Assembly: GCA_009841255.1 (NCBI GenBank)
Contig: VXMD01000006.1
Location: 81,718 to 141,599, forward strand
DNA: 59,882 nucleotides
DNA from: Candidatus Poribacteria bacterium
GTDB lineage: Bacteria > Poribacteria > WGA-4E > WGA-3G
Direction: 5' to 3'
Shown one piece after another: positions 52,320 to 59,882 of the stretch (the stretch's first letter is position 1; the number at the start of each line of letters is the position of its first letter). Under the pieces are notes generated by a model. The model worked only from the letters and a program-made list of their open reading frames with translations, had not been told where the DNA came from and ran no database searches. A program made the position numbers and the translations under genes.

Positions 52320-54711
52320 CGTGCCAAGCAGATTTGAGAATATCAATCGAGGTATCAACGATCGAGCACCCAGTCTTTCCTGTGATGACGAACTCGGGTG
52401 TGTTTGAAACAGTACCAAGACAGCCAAACGGTATTCCCGCCATGTGATTTTCGTAGGCATGTTGGTGTTGAGGTTCAATCTCTACAAGAAATCGACTATT
52501 TGATTCCGAAAACAGGAGGAAGTCGTCAGCACTGATATCTTCGCCTGTGGGGATACCGTTAAGACTCAGAGATATCCCGTAGCCACCAGCAAAGGCCATT
52601 TCTGCCGCCGCTACACCGATACCCCCTTCAGAACAGTCATGACACGAACGCACCAGTCCACTGTTGATAGCACTGCTGAGACGTTCCATCGTCAATTTTC
52701 CTTCACTCGGACGAATAGCAGGGGCAGTGTTACCGACAAACCCGTGGATGTGGAAGTAGTGCGAACCGCCTAATTCCGCATAGGTATTGCCTACGACATA
52801 GATGAAATTGCCGGGAGTTTTTACGTCCATTGTGACGGCGCGTTGAATGTCGGGCATAACGCAGATAGCGGATATGAGGAGTGTCGAAGGGATTGCGCGT
52901 TGTTCACCGGTCGTGGTATCCCGATATTCGTTGTAGAGGCTATCTTTACCGGAAATAAACGGTGTGCCGTAAGCGGTTGCGATGTCGTAACATGCCCTCG
53001 CCGCACGAACGAGTTCACCGAGTCGGTCGGGTTTGTCCGGATTCCCCCAACAGAAATTGTCCAATAATGCAGTCTTCTCTAAGGTGCCACCAACAGCAAC
53101 AATATTTCTTAAAGCCTCATCAATGGCTGCTGCTGCACTGAGGTACGGATCCACATCGCTATATCTCGGATTGATGCCGTTCGCAACGATTACACCCTTT
53201 CGGCTGCCTAAAACTGGAGTTATGACGCACGCGTCACTCGGTCCATCGTTTTCTACACCGACAAGGGGATTGATAACCATTCCACCTTGGACACCGTGAT
53301 CATATTGCCGGATAACGGATTCTTTACTCGCGATATTTGGACTTGCGAGAAGTTGTTCGAGATCATTCGTATAGGAGCGGTTTTCAACCCCGACTCCTCT
53401 ATCTCGCGACGCCATATCTGGGTGCTTCGGTAGTTCCCAAACCGCCTCTTTCACAGGCATTGGCAGCCCATGGTGGAGAAACTCCATCTCCAAATCAGCA
53501 ACCACTGTGCCTTCATAAAAAACCTGTAACCTATGTGTATCTGTGAAAGTCCCAAGGACTGTGGCTTCAACGACTTCTGCTTCGCATATTTCCATGAGTT
53601 CGTCCAGATTCTCCGGTGGCACAGCGATGACCATCCGCTCCTGTGCTTCGGAGAGCCAGATTTCCCACGGGGCAAGTCCTTCGTATTTCAGAGAGACACG
53701 TTCGAGATGCACTTCCGCCCCTATATCTTCTCCCATCTCTCCGACAGCGGACGAGAACCCGCCAGCACCGCAATCGGTTATGGAACGATAAAGATTTCGA
53801 TCTCGCGCCTGTAACAACGCGTCGACAATCTTTTTTTCCATAATCGGGTTGCCGATCTGCACCACACTGCCGAGGCTTTCAGAGGTATCGTCCAATTCCG
53901 CAGAGGAGAAAGTCGCACCATGAATACCATCGCGCCCGGTTTGTCCGCCGATCGCAACCACCAGATCACCGGGTTCAACGGATTTCTCACATCTGTTTCT
54001 CGGTATTAAACCGACGTTTCCGCAGAAAACGAGCGGGTTTGCGGTATAACGGGTGTCAAAAAGGATAGCACCGTTCGCCGTAGGGATACCCATTCGGTTG
54101 CCGTAATCGCGCACCCCAGCGACAACCCCTTTAAAGACACGCTTCGGGTGGAGCGTCCCTTTCGGGAGTTGCGTGTATGGCGTATCCGGCATCCCGAAAC
54201 AGAATACATCTGTGTTTAGGATCGGTTTCGCCCCGAGTCCTGTGCCGAGTGAATCTCGAATGACACCGCCGATCCCGGTCCCGGCGCCCCCATACGGTTC
54301 AATCGCTGAGGGATGGTTGTGTGTTTCGACCTTAAAAACGAGATTGAATTGTTCATCAAACTCGATAATCCCAGCGTTATCTGAAAAGACGGAGACACAC
54401 CAGGGTTTCGCTATCTCCTCAGTCGCACGTTGAATGAAGCTTGGAAACAAGCCGTCAATCTGCTCTGGTGCTTTTCCTTCTTCGGAATAGAGGATGGTGC
54501 TTTTGAATGTTTTGTGAACGCAATGTTCAGACCACGTCTGGGCGATGGTCTCTATTTCTACATCGGTAGGGTTGCGTCCGAGGGTTCCGAAGTGCGTCTG
54601 AATTGCCTGCATCTCGTTCAGACTCAAGGATAGCGTTCCTTCTCGACTGATACGCATCAATTCGGCATCGTCTGCGTTCAGAATCTCTATTTCGTTAACC
54701 GTACTTGACAT
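52312..54711 (-). CDS. purL: Phosphoribosylformylglycinamidine synthase subunit PurL
   Basis: The 799-residue large subunit converts FGAR to FGAM with ATP and ammonia. Family text includes WSEHCVHKTFKSTI, VFKVETHNHPSAIEPYGGA, GLGAKPILNTDVFCFG and GIGVAAAEMAFAGGYG. It is somewhat longer than the usual PurL of Gram-positive type. The ATG at 54711 follows a GGAGAAAG stretch. Its last codons and stop lie in a leader repeat tail. purQ follows on the same strand. Confidence 0.96.
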   Translation of the reverse strand: MSSTVNEIEILNADDAELMRISREGTLSLSLNEMQAIQTHFGTLGRNPTDVEIETIAQTWSEHCVHKTFKSTILYSEEGKAPEQIDGLFPSFIQRATEEIAKPWCVSVFSDNAGIIEFDEQFNLVFKVETHNHPSAIEPYGGAGTGIGGVIRDSLGTGLGAKPILNTDVFCFGMPDTPYTQLPKGTLHPKRVFKGVVAGVRDYGNRMGIPTANGAILFDTRYTANPLVFCGNVGLIPRNRCEKSVEPGDLVVAIGGQTGRDGIHGATFSSAELDDTSESLGSVVQIGNPIMEKKIVDALLQARDRNLYRSITDCGAGGFSSAVGEMGEDIGAEVHLERVSLKYEGLAPWEIWLSEAQERMVIAVPPENLDELMEICEAEVVEATVLGTFTDTHRLQVFYEGTVVADLEMEFLHHGLPMPVKEAVWELPKHPDMASRDRGVGVENRSYTNDLEQLLASPNIASKESVIRQYDHGVQGGMVINPLVGVENDGPSDACVITPVLGSRKGVIVANGINPRYSDVDPYLSAAAAIDEALRNIVAVGGTLEKTALLDNFCWGNPDKPDRLGELVRAARACYDIATAYGTPFISGKDSLYNEYRDTTTGEQRAIPSTLLISAICVMPDIQRAVTMDVKTPGNFIYVVGNTYAELGGSHYFHIHGFVGNTAPAIRPSEGKLTMERLSSAINSGLVRSCHDCSEGGIGVAAAEMAFAGGYGISLSLNGIPTGEDISADDFLLFSESNSRFLVEIEPQHQHAYENHMAGIPFGCLGTVSNTPEFVITGKTGCSIVDTSIDILKSAWHVF

Positions 54712-54726
54712 TACTTTCTCCGGTAT

Positions 54727-55944
54727 TTATTTATTGCCTTCTTGAAGAGATTTTGCTGCAAATATTGTCAAGCATAATTCTTCGTTAAAGAGTTCATAGA
54801 CAGGTATTTTCCCACTCAACTGCTCACTTTCGTTCAGAATGATGCCAACACCTTCTCCACGTCCTTCTAAAAAATGTCTCCGCTTTACTTGTTTTTCTAC
54901 ATCGTCATCTAAAGTAATTTCCGAAAGTAAACGTGCCAAGAGTTCATTACGCGTGGCTTGATTATAGGGTAATTTATCAATTGTTAAAGAATTTGCTAAT
55001 GCCCCCGGGGAATATAACTCAAGCCGGTCAGCAAACATGAACAGGCGAATTTTTGAGCCGTGTTTTGAATAGTCTCTATGAACAACCGCGTTAACGATTG
55101 CCTCAAATACGGCACGCATGCTGTATTGGGGCTGGTCTATCCTTCCAACTTCCTTACGCGCGGATACCTCGTTGTGTTTTTGAACAAATTTAAAGGCATC
55201 TATAATCTGTTGGTCAAGAGGACCTCTAAAATCCTTTGCATCAATCTGGTAGTTGGCATCTTTTACTTTCCCGCTATAATAAACGGCTTGGATAAAACTG
55301 TTATATAGGCAATCATCAGGTGTATCGTGACACATCAAAACCCCAGCGACAGAAGCCCGAATCTCCCTGCCTTCCTGAACGAGTAAAGTTCTTTTTAGGA
55401 GTAGGTCCTCTATCACATTTTCAGTGGCATCTTCTGTGATGAATCGTTGATAGAGCGGTTCTCTTAGTGTTCTTCTATATGTGTTTGGAACGGGTAGTGT
55501 GTTGAAATGAGTTTTGCGTGGTTGTGAACGGGTTTGAAACAGGCGTGTTAACTGTTGTGTTGACATCTCTTTTTTTGTTTTTTCTCGACGCGTGTAATAC
55601 CCGTTATGAGTCTTGTGAACAAAAAAACTTCGCGGGATCTCTATTTTTAGCAGGTTTTTACCATCAAGCCGTAATTTTTCCGTGAAGATCGGAACGGTAG
55701 GTTCAATGCTATCATTGCATATTTCAATAACCCTTTTTTCTACATTATCCAATTTCTGCAGTTCAATTCCAATGATTTCTTTGTTGTCGTCAACGCCAAT
55801 GAGTATCATTCCCCCTTGGGCATTTGCAAAAGCAGCGATCTCGTCTGCTATGTTGTCTCTGTGAGGGACATCTCTTTTGAATTCCATCGTTGAGTCTTCA
55901 CCAAGAAGAATTTTTTCAATAAGTTCGGTTTGACTGTGAAACAT
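54727..55944 (-). CDS. AlbA_2 (Schlafen-like) domain protein with GHKL ATPase-like domain
   Basis: The 405-residue protein has an N-terminal AlbA_2 domain (about 15-130) with EDSTMEFKRDV and AFANAQGGMILIGVDDNK, and a C-terminal HATPase_c_4-like half with IVNAVVHRDYSKHGSKIRLFMF and LELYSPGALANSL. Such proteins are often annotated as ATP-dependent transcriptional regulators. Several act in phage-defence or mobile islands. GGAGG overlaps the stop of the upstream relic and lies 7 nt before the ATG at 55944, so the two were one operon. It ends 15 nt before purL. Confidence 0.82.
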   Translation of the reverse strand: MFHSQTELIEKILLGEDSTMEFKRDVPHRDNIADEIAAFANAQGGMILIGVDDNKEIIGIELQKLDNVEKRVIEICNDSIEPTVPIFTEKLRLDGKNLLKIEIPRSFFVHKTHNGYYTRREKTKKEMSTQQLTRLFQTRSQPRKTHFNTLPVPNTYRRTLREPLYQRFITEDATENVIEDLLLKRTLLVQEGREIRASVAGVLMCHDTPDDCLYNSFIQAVYYSGKVKDANYQIDAKDFRGPLDQQIIDAFKFVQKHNEVSARKEVGRIDQPQYSMRAVFEAIVNAVVHRDYSKHGSKIRLFMFADRLELYSPGALANSLTIDKLPYNQATRNELLARLLSEITLDDDVEKQVKRRHFLEGRGEGVGIILNESEQLSGKIPVYELFNEELCLTIFAAKSLQEGNK

Positions 55945-55946
55945 AA

Positions 55947-56183
55947 CTAACCTCCAAGATGAATACGTTTATAACGCTGTTCAAATGCCCTTTCTCCACC
56001 TTCAAGAATGTTGCATATAGATTCTCTAACATTTCTTTGTTGGATACTTGCGGGATGTTGCACTTCAGTTTGACCATCCACTGCCTCAAGTGGCAAAACC
56101 ATTTCAGCATCACCATTAACCACGATATTGGCATTGTGTGTCACCACGATAACCTGCCGTTTGCTTTTATTTCACGCAACCCG
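55947..56183 (-). pseudogene. C-terminal relic of an AAA/TrlF-like ATPase
   Basis: The frame ending at 55947 gives VIVVTHNANIVVNGDAEMVL and ends LEGGERAFEQRYKRIHLGG, typical of the C-terminus of large SMC/TrlF-like ATPases. Upstream, LREIKANGR is in the next frame, so a small deletion near 56150 (GGCAGG region) shifted the frame. The 5' part is missing and replaced at 56184 by a 62-bp repeat element. An ORF of 66 codons survives but is unlikely to be functional. Confidence 0.7.
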
Positions 56184-56245
56184 TTTGTAGCATAACCTGT
56201 TAGATTGTGCATCTCAGAACGCAAACTGAAAGTTTACGCTACAAA
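56184..56245. mobile_element. 62-bp element with terminal inverted repeats
   Basis: TTTGTAGCATAA (56184-56195) and TTACGCTACAAA (56234-56245) are inverted repeats (11 of 12). It sits at the break point of the ATPase relic. No target duplication is clear because the other side is not recognisable. Confidence 0.55.
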
Positions 56246-56306
56246 ACACCTACCCATAATGACCCATTTCAATGAAAAACGGTATCTGCATGCCGAAATC
56301 TTGTAA

Positions 56307-56322
56307 GTAGCAACTTGGGTTA
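56307..56322 (-). repeat. Isolated terminal repeat of the MITE-like element
   Basis: GTAGCAACTTGGGTTA is the exact reverse complement of the left end of the 184-bp elements. The other end is not found within about 200 bp, so this is a truncated copy. Its TTA gives the TAA stop of the downstream small gene (56320-56322). Confidence 0.7.
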
Positions 56323-56508
56323 ATCAGAGGAACCAGATTTTTCAGGTTTCCTTTTGCGATAGGGTGAGAAATCCGCGTAGTTCATGCCTTGTTTTATTCG
56401 TTGCTCCCGACGTTTCATCATAAAATCCATAAGAGCATCTACGTCCCCGAACAGAGCCGAAAGTCGTTCCTTTGCCTGCCGACACTCTTTCAAAATTTCG
56501 TCATTCAC
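56320..56508 (-). CDS. 62-residue protein in the toxin-antitoxin operon
   Basis: The start is GTG 56508 with GGAGG seven nt upstream. The product is helical and charged (ECRQAKERLSALFGDVDALM) with a basic tail (YRKRKPEKSGSSD). I do not recognise it. It starts 16 nt after the antitoxin stop and is on the same strand. An ATG at 56544 would give 74 residues but would overlap the antitoxin and lacks a ribosome binding site. The stop codon is in the MITE end repeat. Confidence 0.6.
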   Translation of the reverse strand: MNDEILKECRQAKERLSALFGDVDALMDFMMKRREQRIKQGMNYADFSPYRKRKPEKSGSSD

Positions 56509-56524
56509 GAGAGTTCCTCCACTA

Positions 56525-56797
56525 TCATCTCTCGGAGGTTTCATTCCAATGTTCCAGTTTCTTTAACACAAAAGACAAATCATTGATTGTAAAGTCCCGC
56601 AACCGACCGTTTCTCAGATCGCTCATTTTAGATCTATGCATCCGCAAAAAATCAGCCGCTGCCTTTTGCGTCATGCCTCGATCAGCGATCAAACGATTAA
56701 TCTTATATGCCAACTGTGCCTTCTCCAGTCGCTTCTCGGGAGCAGGAAGCTCTAAATCCTTAAAAACGTTCCCTGAACTGGGAGTATAGTCTGCCAC
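56525..56797 (-). CDS. XRE-family antitoxin (HigA-like)
   Basis: The 90-residue protein has a helix-turn-helix of the HTH_37/XRE type: MTQKAAADFLRMHRSKMSDL (about 41-60). It would bind DNA and neutralise the adjacent toxin, repressing the operon. GTG at 56797 follows AAAGGCGG and is 3 nt after the toxin stop, so translation is coupled. The order toxin first, antitoxin second is that of higBA. Confidence 0.85.
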   Translation of the reverse strand: MADYTPSSGNVFKDLELPAPEKRLEKAQLAYKINRLIADRGMTQKAAADFLRMHRSKMSDLRNGRLRDFTINDLSFVLKKLEHWNETSER

Positions 56798-56800
56798 GGT

Positions 56801-57166
56801 TTATCCGCCTTTCGCTAAATCTTGAGCGATTTTCAATCGGCGTTTTATCCGATCGATTTCTCTTTTTGGGGTCCCAATACCTCTTTTAGATTTCTTTTCA
56901 AAAGCGTGTAGGACGTAAATTGTATCACCGATTTTGGTAGTGTACACGGCTCGATAGGTATTCCTTGCATAATCGCTGCGAACCTGCATGACCCCCGGAA
57001 ACCCTTTTAAAGGTTTAGCTTTTGGATGCTTATCCCCAACCTGTGCAACATAAAGAGCATACCCTATTTCATCTTGAACTTCTGGTGGAAATTCTTTCAA
57101 ATCCTTATGTGATGAACGGATCCAAATTATAGGTTTTAGCTCATGTTCCTGTTTGAGCGCTCTCAT
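56801..57166 (-). CDS. RelE/HigB-family toxin (Gp49-like)
   Basis: The 121-residue protein has the Gp49-like fold of HigB/RelE mRNA interferases: FPPEVQDEIGYALYVAQ, KPLKGFPGVMQVRSDYARNTY with the conserved basic surface, RAVYTTKIGDTIYVLHAFEKKSKRG and a basic C-terminal helix. It would cleave mRNA on the ribosome when free of its antitoxin. It is the first gene of a three-gene operon. The ribosome binding site is weak. Confidence 0.85.
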   Translation of the reverse strand: MRALKQEHELKPIIWIRSSHKDLKEFPPEVQDEIGYALYVAQVGDKHPKAKPLKGFPGVMQVRSDYARNTYRAVYTTKIGDTIYVLHAFEKKSKRGIGTPKREIDRIKRRLKIAQDLAKGG

Positions 57167-57308
57167 ACTGGATCCTTTAAAAACTCCTATTCGTTGAGAG
57201 ACAACCGTAAAAAGTTCTCAAGGTCATGTTTTATATAATAACACGGACTGTCCTGAAAATCAAAATATTGCCAAACTGGAACGGGCTACACGTCTGGTTC
57301 ATCTCATC

Positions 57309-59882
57309 TTACTTCCGTATTAACATCTTACGCGTTGCGGTGAAATCACCTGCGGTGAGCGTGTAGAAATAGACACCACTCGCCACAGATTCACCTACAT
57401 CGTTTCTACCATCCCAATAGGCGGCGCGGCTCTGGCTCTGATAAATCCCAGCAGGTAGGTGTCCCAACACCAACGTCCGAACCAATACTCCATTTACTGA
57501 ATAGATACGCAAGGTGACCTCCGCAGGCTCCGACAACTGATACGGGATCCACGTCTCCGGGTTGAACGGGTTCGGATAGTTCGCCAGCAGTGCCGTCTCC
57601 TCTGGAATCAACAATGCTAAGAGGCGTTGAAGGTTAGCGATACCCTCTCGGAAGGCAGCAGAGCCATCGTTTTCAATCTGTGCTTGTGCTATCCAGGTCT
57701 GGACCATCGCAGGATCTAATCTGTGTATATCGTCCATCGTAAGAATAGAAGGTGCAGCTGCAGCGATTGATTCGCCGAGATGCTGTGCGACAAGGATGAT
57801 ATCCAGGATACTGACAGTTCCATCACCATTCACATCAACTGCCGAGTGGGGAGGCACCGTCTTTCCTAACTGTTGTGCGATAAGGATTATATCCAAGATA
57901 CTCACTTGTCCGTCGCGATTTACATCCCCCATGGCGAGTTGCCCCGCTACAACGAGCGTAACTTCATGGGGACCCGCGGAAATTAAATCGCCTATGCTGG
58001 CACCGAACTGAACATTCTGTAACTTCAGTTGCGTTTCACCGCCTGCTTTCGCTGAAAAATTCACTGAAAGCAGCGTACCTGTGCCGGTGACACCGCCTTC
58101 ACTGAGCAGTGCGGAACTGAGTCCTGTAATCTTCCCAGATCGGTTATCTATTTTTCCTTTTTGGAAGAAAGTTGTTCCGCCTCCTGTTTTCAAGAAATCA
58201 CCTTCGTTTACTTCAATGGCTTCAAGCACCGCAGGATCAAACGCAATATCAAATTGCCATCCCGAGAAATCGTAAATATCTTCTGCGCTCAGGTCAAGGG
58301 TGAAGGTATCACCGGCATGGATTTTAGGAGTAGAGAAAGTGTACCCGATACTGGGGTTTGATATCGTATATTCTGTGCCAGGTTCAAATCCAAAAAAGAG
58401 AGACCATCGGCTATGCCAATACTCACCTGCCACTAACACTACATTTTTCCCTTTTTTTAGCGTGGCAGGGAAAACATTTTGATAATCGTGATTACCTCGA
58501 TCGATAATGTACTCTTCATGGAGTAACTTGCCATTCAGCCAAACTTTCCGACCCAAACTGGCCCCTACGAATATTCTTGTCTGCTGGGTCCGGGGCGAAT
58601 ACAAAGTAATAGAGGCGTAGATGACCAATTCCAAACCCTGCTTCGGGTAATGAAAGTCCCCATGGTCTTCAATCGCACCTTGAGGATCCAATAATCGCCT
58701 AATATTGTTTTCGTTTCGCCCTGAGTCCCTAAAGTTATAAGATTCAAGTGTCCCGACTGACCACACACTGTCCCCTACTACATCCCCCGCTGATGCACCG
58801 AGGGTAGCGATTTGCTGTTCCGTAACTTTACCCTCGGAGGCCGCTTTCAAATAATCGGTAAGCAGTCCAATGCCACCCCAGCCCTCTGCTTGAACAGGTA
58901 ACATCAACCATTGCCAGGGGCCTGCAATTTTCGGTCCCCCTTGGGGGAAAGCTGGGTTGCGGTACCACGTGAACTCCGTCAGATTTTTACGGATGTCGTC
59001 TAAATGTGAAAAGTCAGAAATGTTATTTTCGTGAAGTTCTAAATTTTTTAAGTTCCGCAGAGATGCAAGCGGTGAGACATCTACGATTCGGTTTTCAGAA
59101 AGTATCAACGTTTCCAAATTAACCAATCCTGCTAAGGCGGAAACATCCGAAATATCAGTATTGTGCAGATCAAGATGCTTTAATTCTGTTAATCCCGACA
59201 AAGGTAAGAGATTCGAGATATTATCCGTATGCGTAAGCCCCAGCCATTTCAGTTTTGTCAAGCCTTTTAAGGGTGAGAGGTCAGTCGCTTTGACATCATA
59301 TAAACGCAGTCTCGTTAGGTTGGTCAATCCTGCCAAGGGGGAAAGGTCGGTAATATCAGAATCGACGGTGTTTAACTTTTGTAAATTTTTGAGTCCTGCT
59401 AAGGGGGCGAGACTTCTTATACGCGTTGCTTCGGCACCTATGACTTCAAGCGCATGCAATCCTGATAGAGGTGAAAGGTCTACGACTTGAGTGTCTGAAA
59501 AATATAGCTCACGCAATTTTGTTAAAGCCGAAAGCGGTGAAAGATCGGATAACGGGTTAATATCAAGAAATAATACTATCAAATTTTTCGCGAATTCAAG
59601 TCCAGTCAAATCGCTGATTTCTCTATCAGCCGCATCAATTTCGCTCAAAGTCGCTATATCTTCTGCAGTAATCGGGGTATTGGGAGATTTGCCGAGTGCC
59701 TCTATAATCACAGCACGCAGATTCGGATCCGGAATGTGAACCGTCCCCCTGGGTGTCGGACGAACCGGACGCACAATAACCGGCGTGACCGAGGTATCCG
59801 GCGAGTTGAGCGCACCGATCACTTCGCTGAACCGAGCTGTCCATGCATCCCGTTTGACGTTGCCACCACTCAGCAGACCCGT
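57309..59882 (-). CDS. LRR-cohesin-dockerin extracellular protein (5' end outside window)
   Basis: The frame stays open to the right edge, so the N-terminus, including any signal peptide, is missing. Numbering from GTG 59822, there are nine or so leucine-rich repeats (about 70-290, LTxLRxLxLxxTxIxDLSPLA, internalin-like). A beta-rich module with VWLNGKLLHEE follows (395-485), then a cohesin-like domain (about 490-627) and two dockerin-type repeats GDVNRDGQVSILDII (632-646) and VDVNGDGTVSILDII (662-676) with calcium ligands. A FlgD-like C-terminal domain has NYPNPFNPETWIPYQLSEP (748-766). It is probably a cell-surface protein exported with C-terminal sorting. Confidence 0.86.
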   Translation of the reverse strand, partial: TGLLSGGNVKRDAWTARFSEVIGALNSPDTSVTPVIVRPVRPTPRGTVHIPDPNLRAVIIEALGKSPNTPITAEDIATLSEIDAADREISDLTGLEFAKNLIVLFLDINPLSDLSPLSALTKLRELYFSDTQVVDLSPLSGLHALEVIGAEATRIRSLAPLAGLKNLQKLNTVDSDITDLSPLAGLTNLTRLRLYDVKATDLSPLKGLTKLKWLGLTHTDNISNLLPLSGLTELKHLDLHNTDISDVSALAGLVNLETLILSENRIVDVSPLASLRNLKNLELHENNISDFSHLDDIRKNLTEFTWYRNPAFPQGGPKIAGPWQWLMLPVQAEGWGGIGLLTDYLKAASEGKVTEQQIATLGASAGDVVGDSVWSVGTLESYNFRDSGRNENNIRRLLDPQGAIEDHGDFHYPKQGLELVIYASITLYSPRTQQTRIFVGASLGRKVWLNGKLLHEEYIIDRGNHDYQNVFPATLKKGKNVVLVAGEYWHSRWSLFFGFEPGTEYTISNPSIGYTFSTPKIHAGDTFTLDLSAEDIYDFSGWQFDIAFDPAVLEAIEVNEGDFLKTGGGTTFFQKGKIDNRSGKITGLSSALLSEGGVTGTGTLLSVNFSAKAGGETQLKLQNVQFGASIGDLISAGPHEVTLVVAGQLAMGDVNRDGQVSILDIILIAQQLGKTVPPHSAVDVNGDGTVSILDIILVAQHLGESIAAAAPSILTMDDIHRLDPAMVQTWIAQAQIENDGSAAFREGIANLQRLLALLIPEETALLANYPNPFNPETWIPYQLSEPAEVTLRIYSVNGVLVRTLVLGHLPAGIYQSQSRAAYWDGRNDVGESVASGVYFYTLTAGDFTATRKMLIRK

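Noticed and set aside
54712-54726. A purS gene beside purL and purQ
   Set aside because: The gap is 15 nt and the next gene is an AlbA_2-domain protein. purS must lie elsewhere if present.

Overview
The window reads as a stretch of a Gram-negative environmental bacterium, most likely a member of Candidatus Poribacteria or a close relative. This is an inference. It rests on the C-terminal sorting-type domain with the NYPNPFNPETWIPYQL motif (57309-59882), on secreted FN3, dockerin and propeller proteins, on several phytanoyl-CoA dioxygenases and sulfatases with three paralogues of a DUF6785/DUF6784-like membrane family, on two GT9 heptosyltransferase-like genes (an LPS-type envelope), and on many short palindromic intergenic repeats. 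No rRNA, CRISPR array or complete insertion sequence is visible.

Layout. 1-7555: the distal part of a complex I operon (nuoK, nuoL, nuoM, nuoN) with an NhaD-like Na+/H+ antiporter gene between nuoM and nuoN. 7778-14505: a Gfo/Idh/MocA oxidoreductase, a CopA-type Cu+ ATPase, a secreted WD40-like protein and two overlapping GT9 genes. 14719-21051: DUF6785-like paralogue 1, a STAS protein, a metallophosphoesterase, a 55-codon ORF and a secreted FN3 protein. 21232-25778: pyrK-like gene, bioB, serS, a TPR gene and tRNA-Asp/tRNA-Val. 25978-48505: an accessory catabolic region with three PhyH dioxygenases, two sulfatases, an enolase-superfamily dehydratase, a VOC protein, an amidase, an SMP-30 lactonase, a second Gfo/Idh/MocA enzyme and DUF6785-like paralogues 2 and 3. 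It also holds a lipoprotein amidase coupled to a glycoside-hydrolase-like protein. 48567-51061: a coiled-coil membrane protein, then a small membrane protein overlapping an SF1 helicase that carries an embedded GIY-YIG nuclease domain. 51277-54711: purL and purQ. 54727-57166: AlbA_2-domain protein, a truncated ATPase relic and a toxin-antitoxin operon. 57309 to the right edge: an LRR, cohesin and dockerin protein that is cut by the window.

The most notable signals are these. (i) A UvrD-like helicase has a complete GIY-YIG motif set inserted between helicase motifs, and its gene overlaps a small membrane-protein gene by 4 nt. (ii) A dispersed leader repeat ends in CCGCAAGG and places AAGG exactly 12 nt before the start codon of five unrelated genes (nuoK, the 7778 oxidoreductase, bioB, the 46437 oxidoreductase, purQ). 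(iii) Two copies of a 184-bp MITE-like element have 16-bp imperfect terminal inverted repeats and 3-bp target duplications. (iv) A palindromic repeat lies in frame inside an enolase-superfamily gene. (v) Three DUF6785-like membrane paralogues lie around the catabolic genes.

How the genes work together: complex I pumps protons or Na+, and the NhaD-like antiporter could link the two gradients. The 26-48 kb region looks suited to breaking down sulfated or acidic carbohydrates, through sulfatases, a sugar-acid dehydratase, a lactonase, dehydrogenases and candidate transporters. The exact substrate cannot be read from the sequence.
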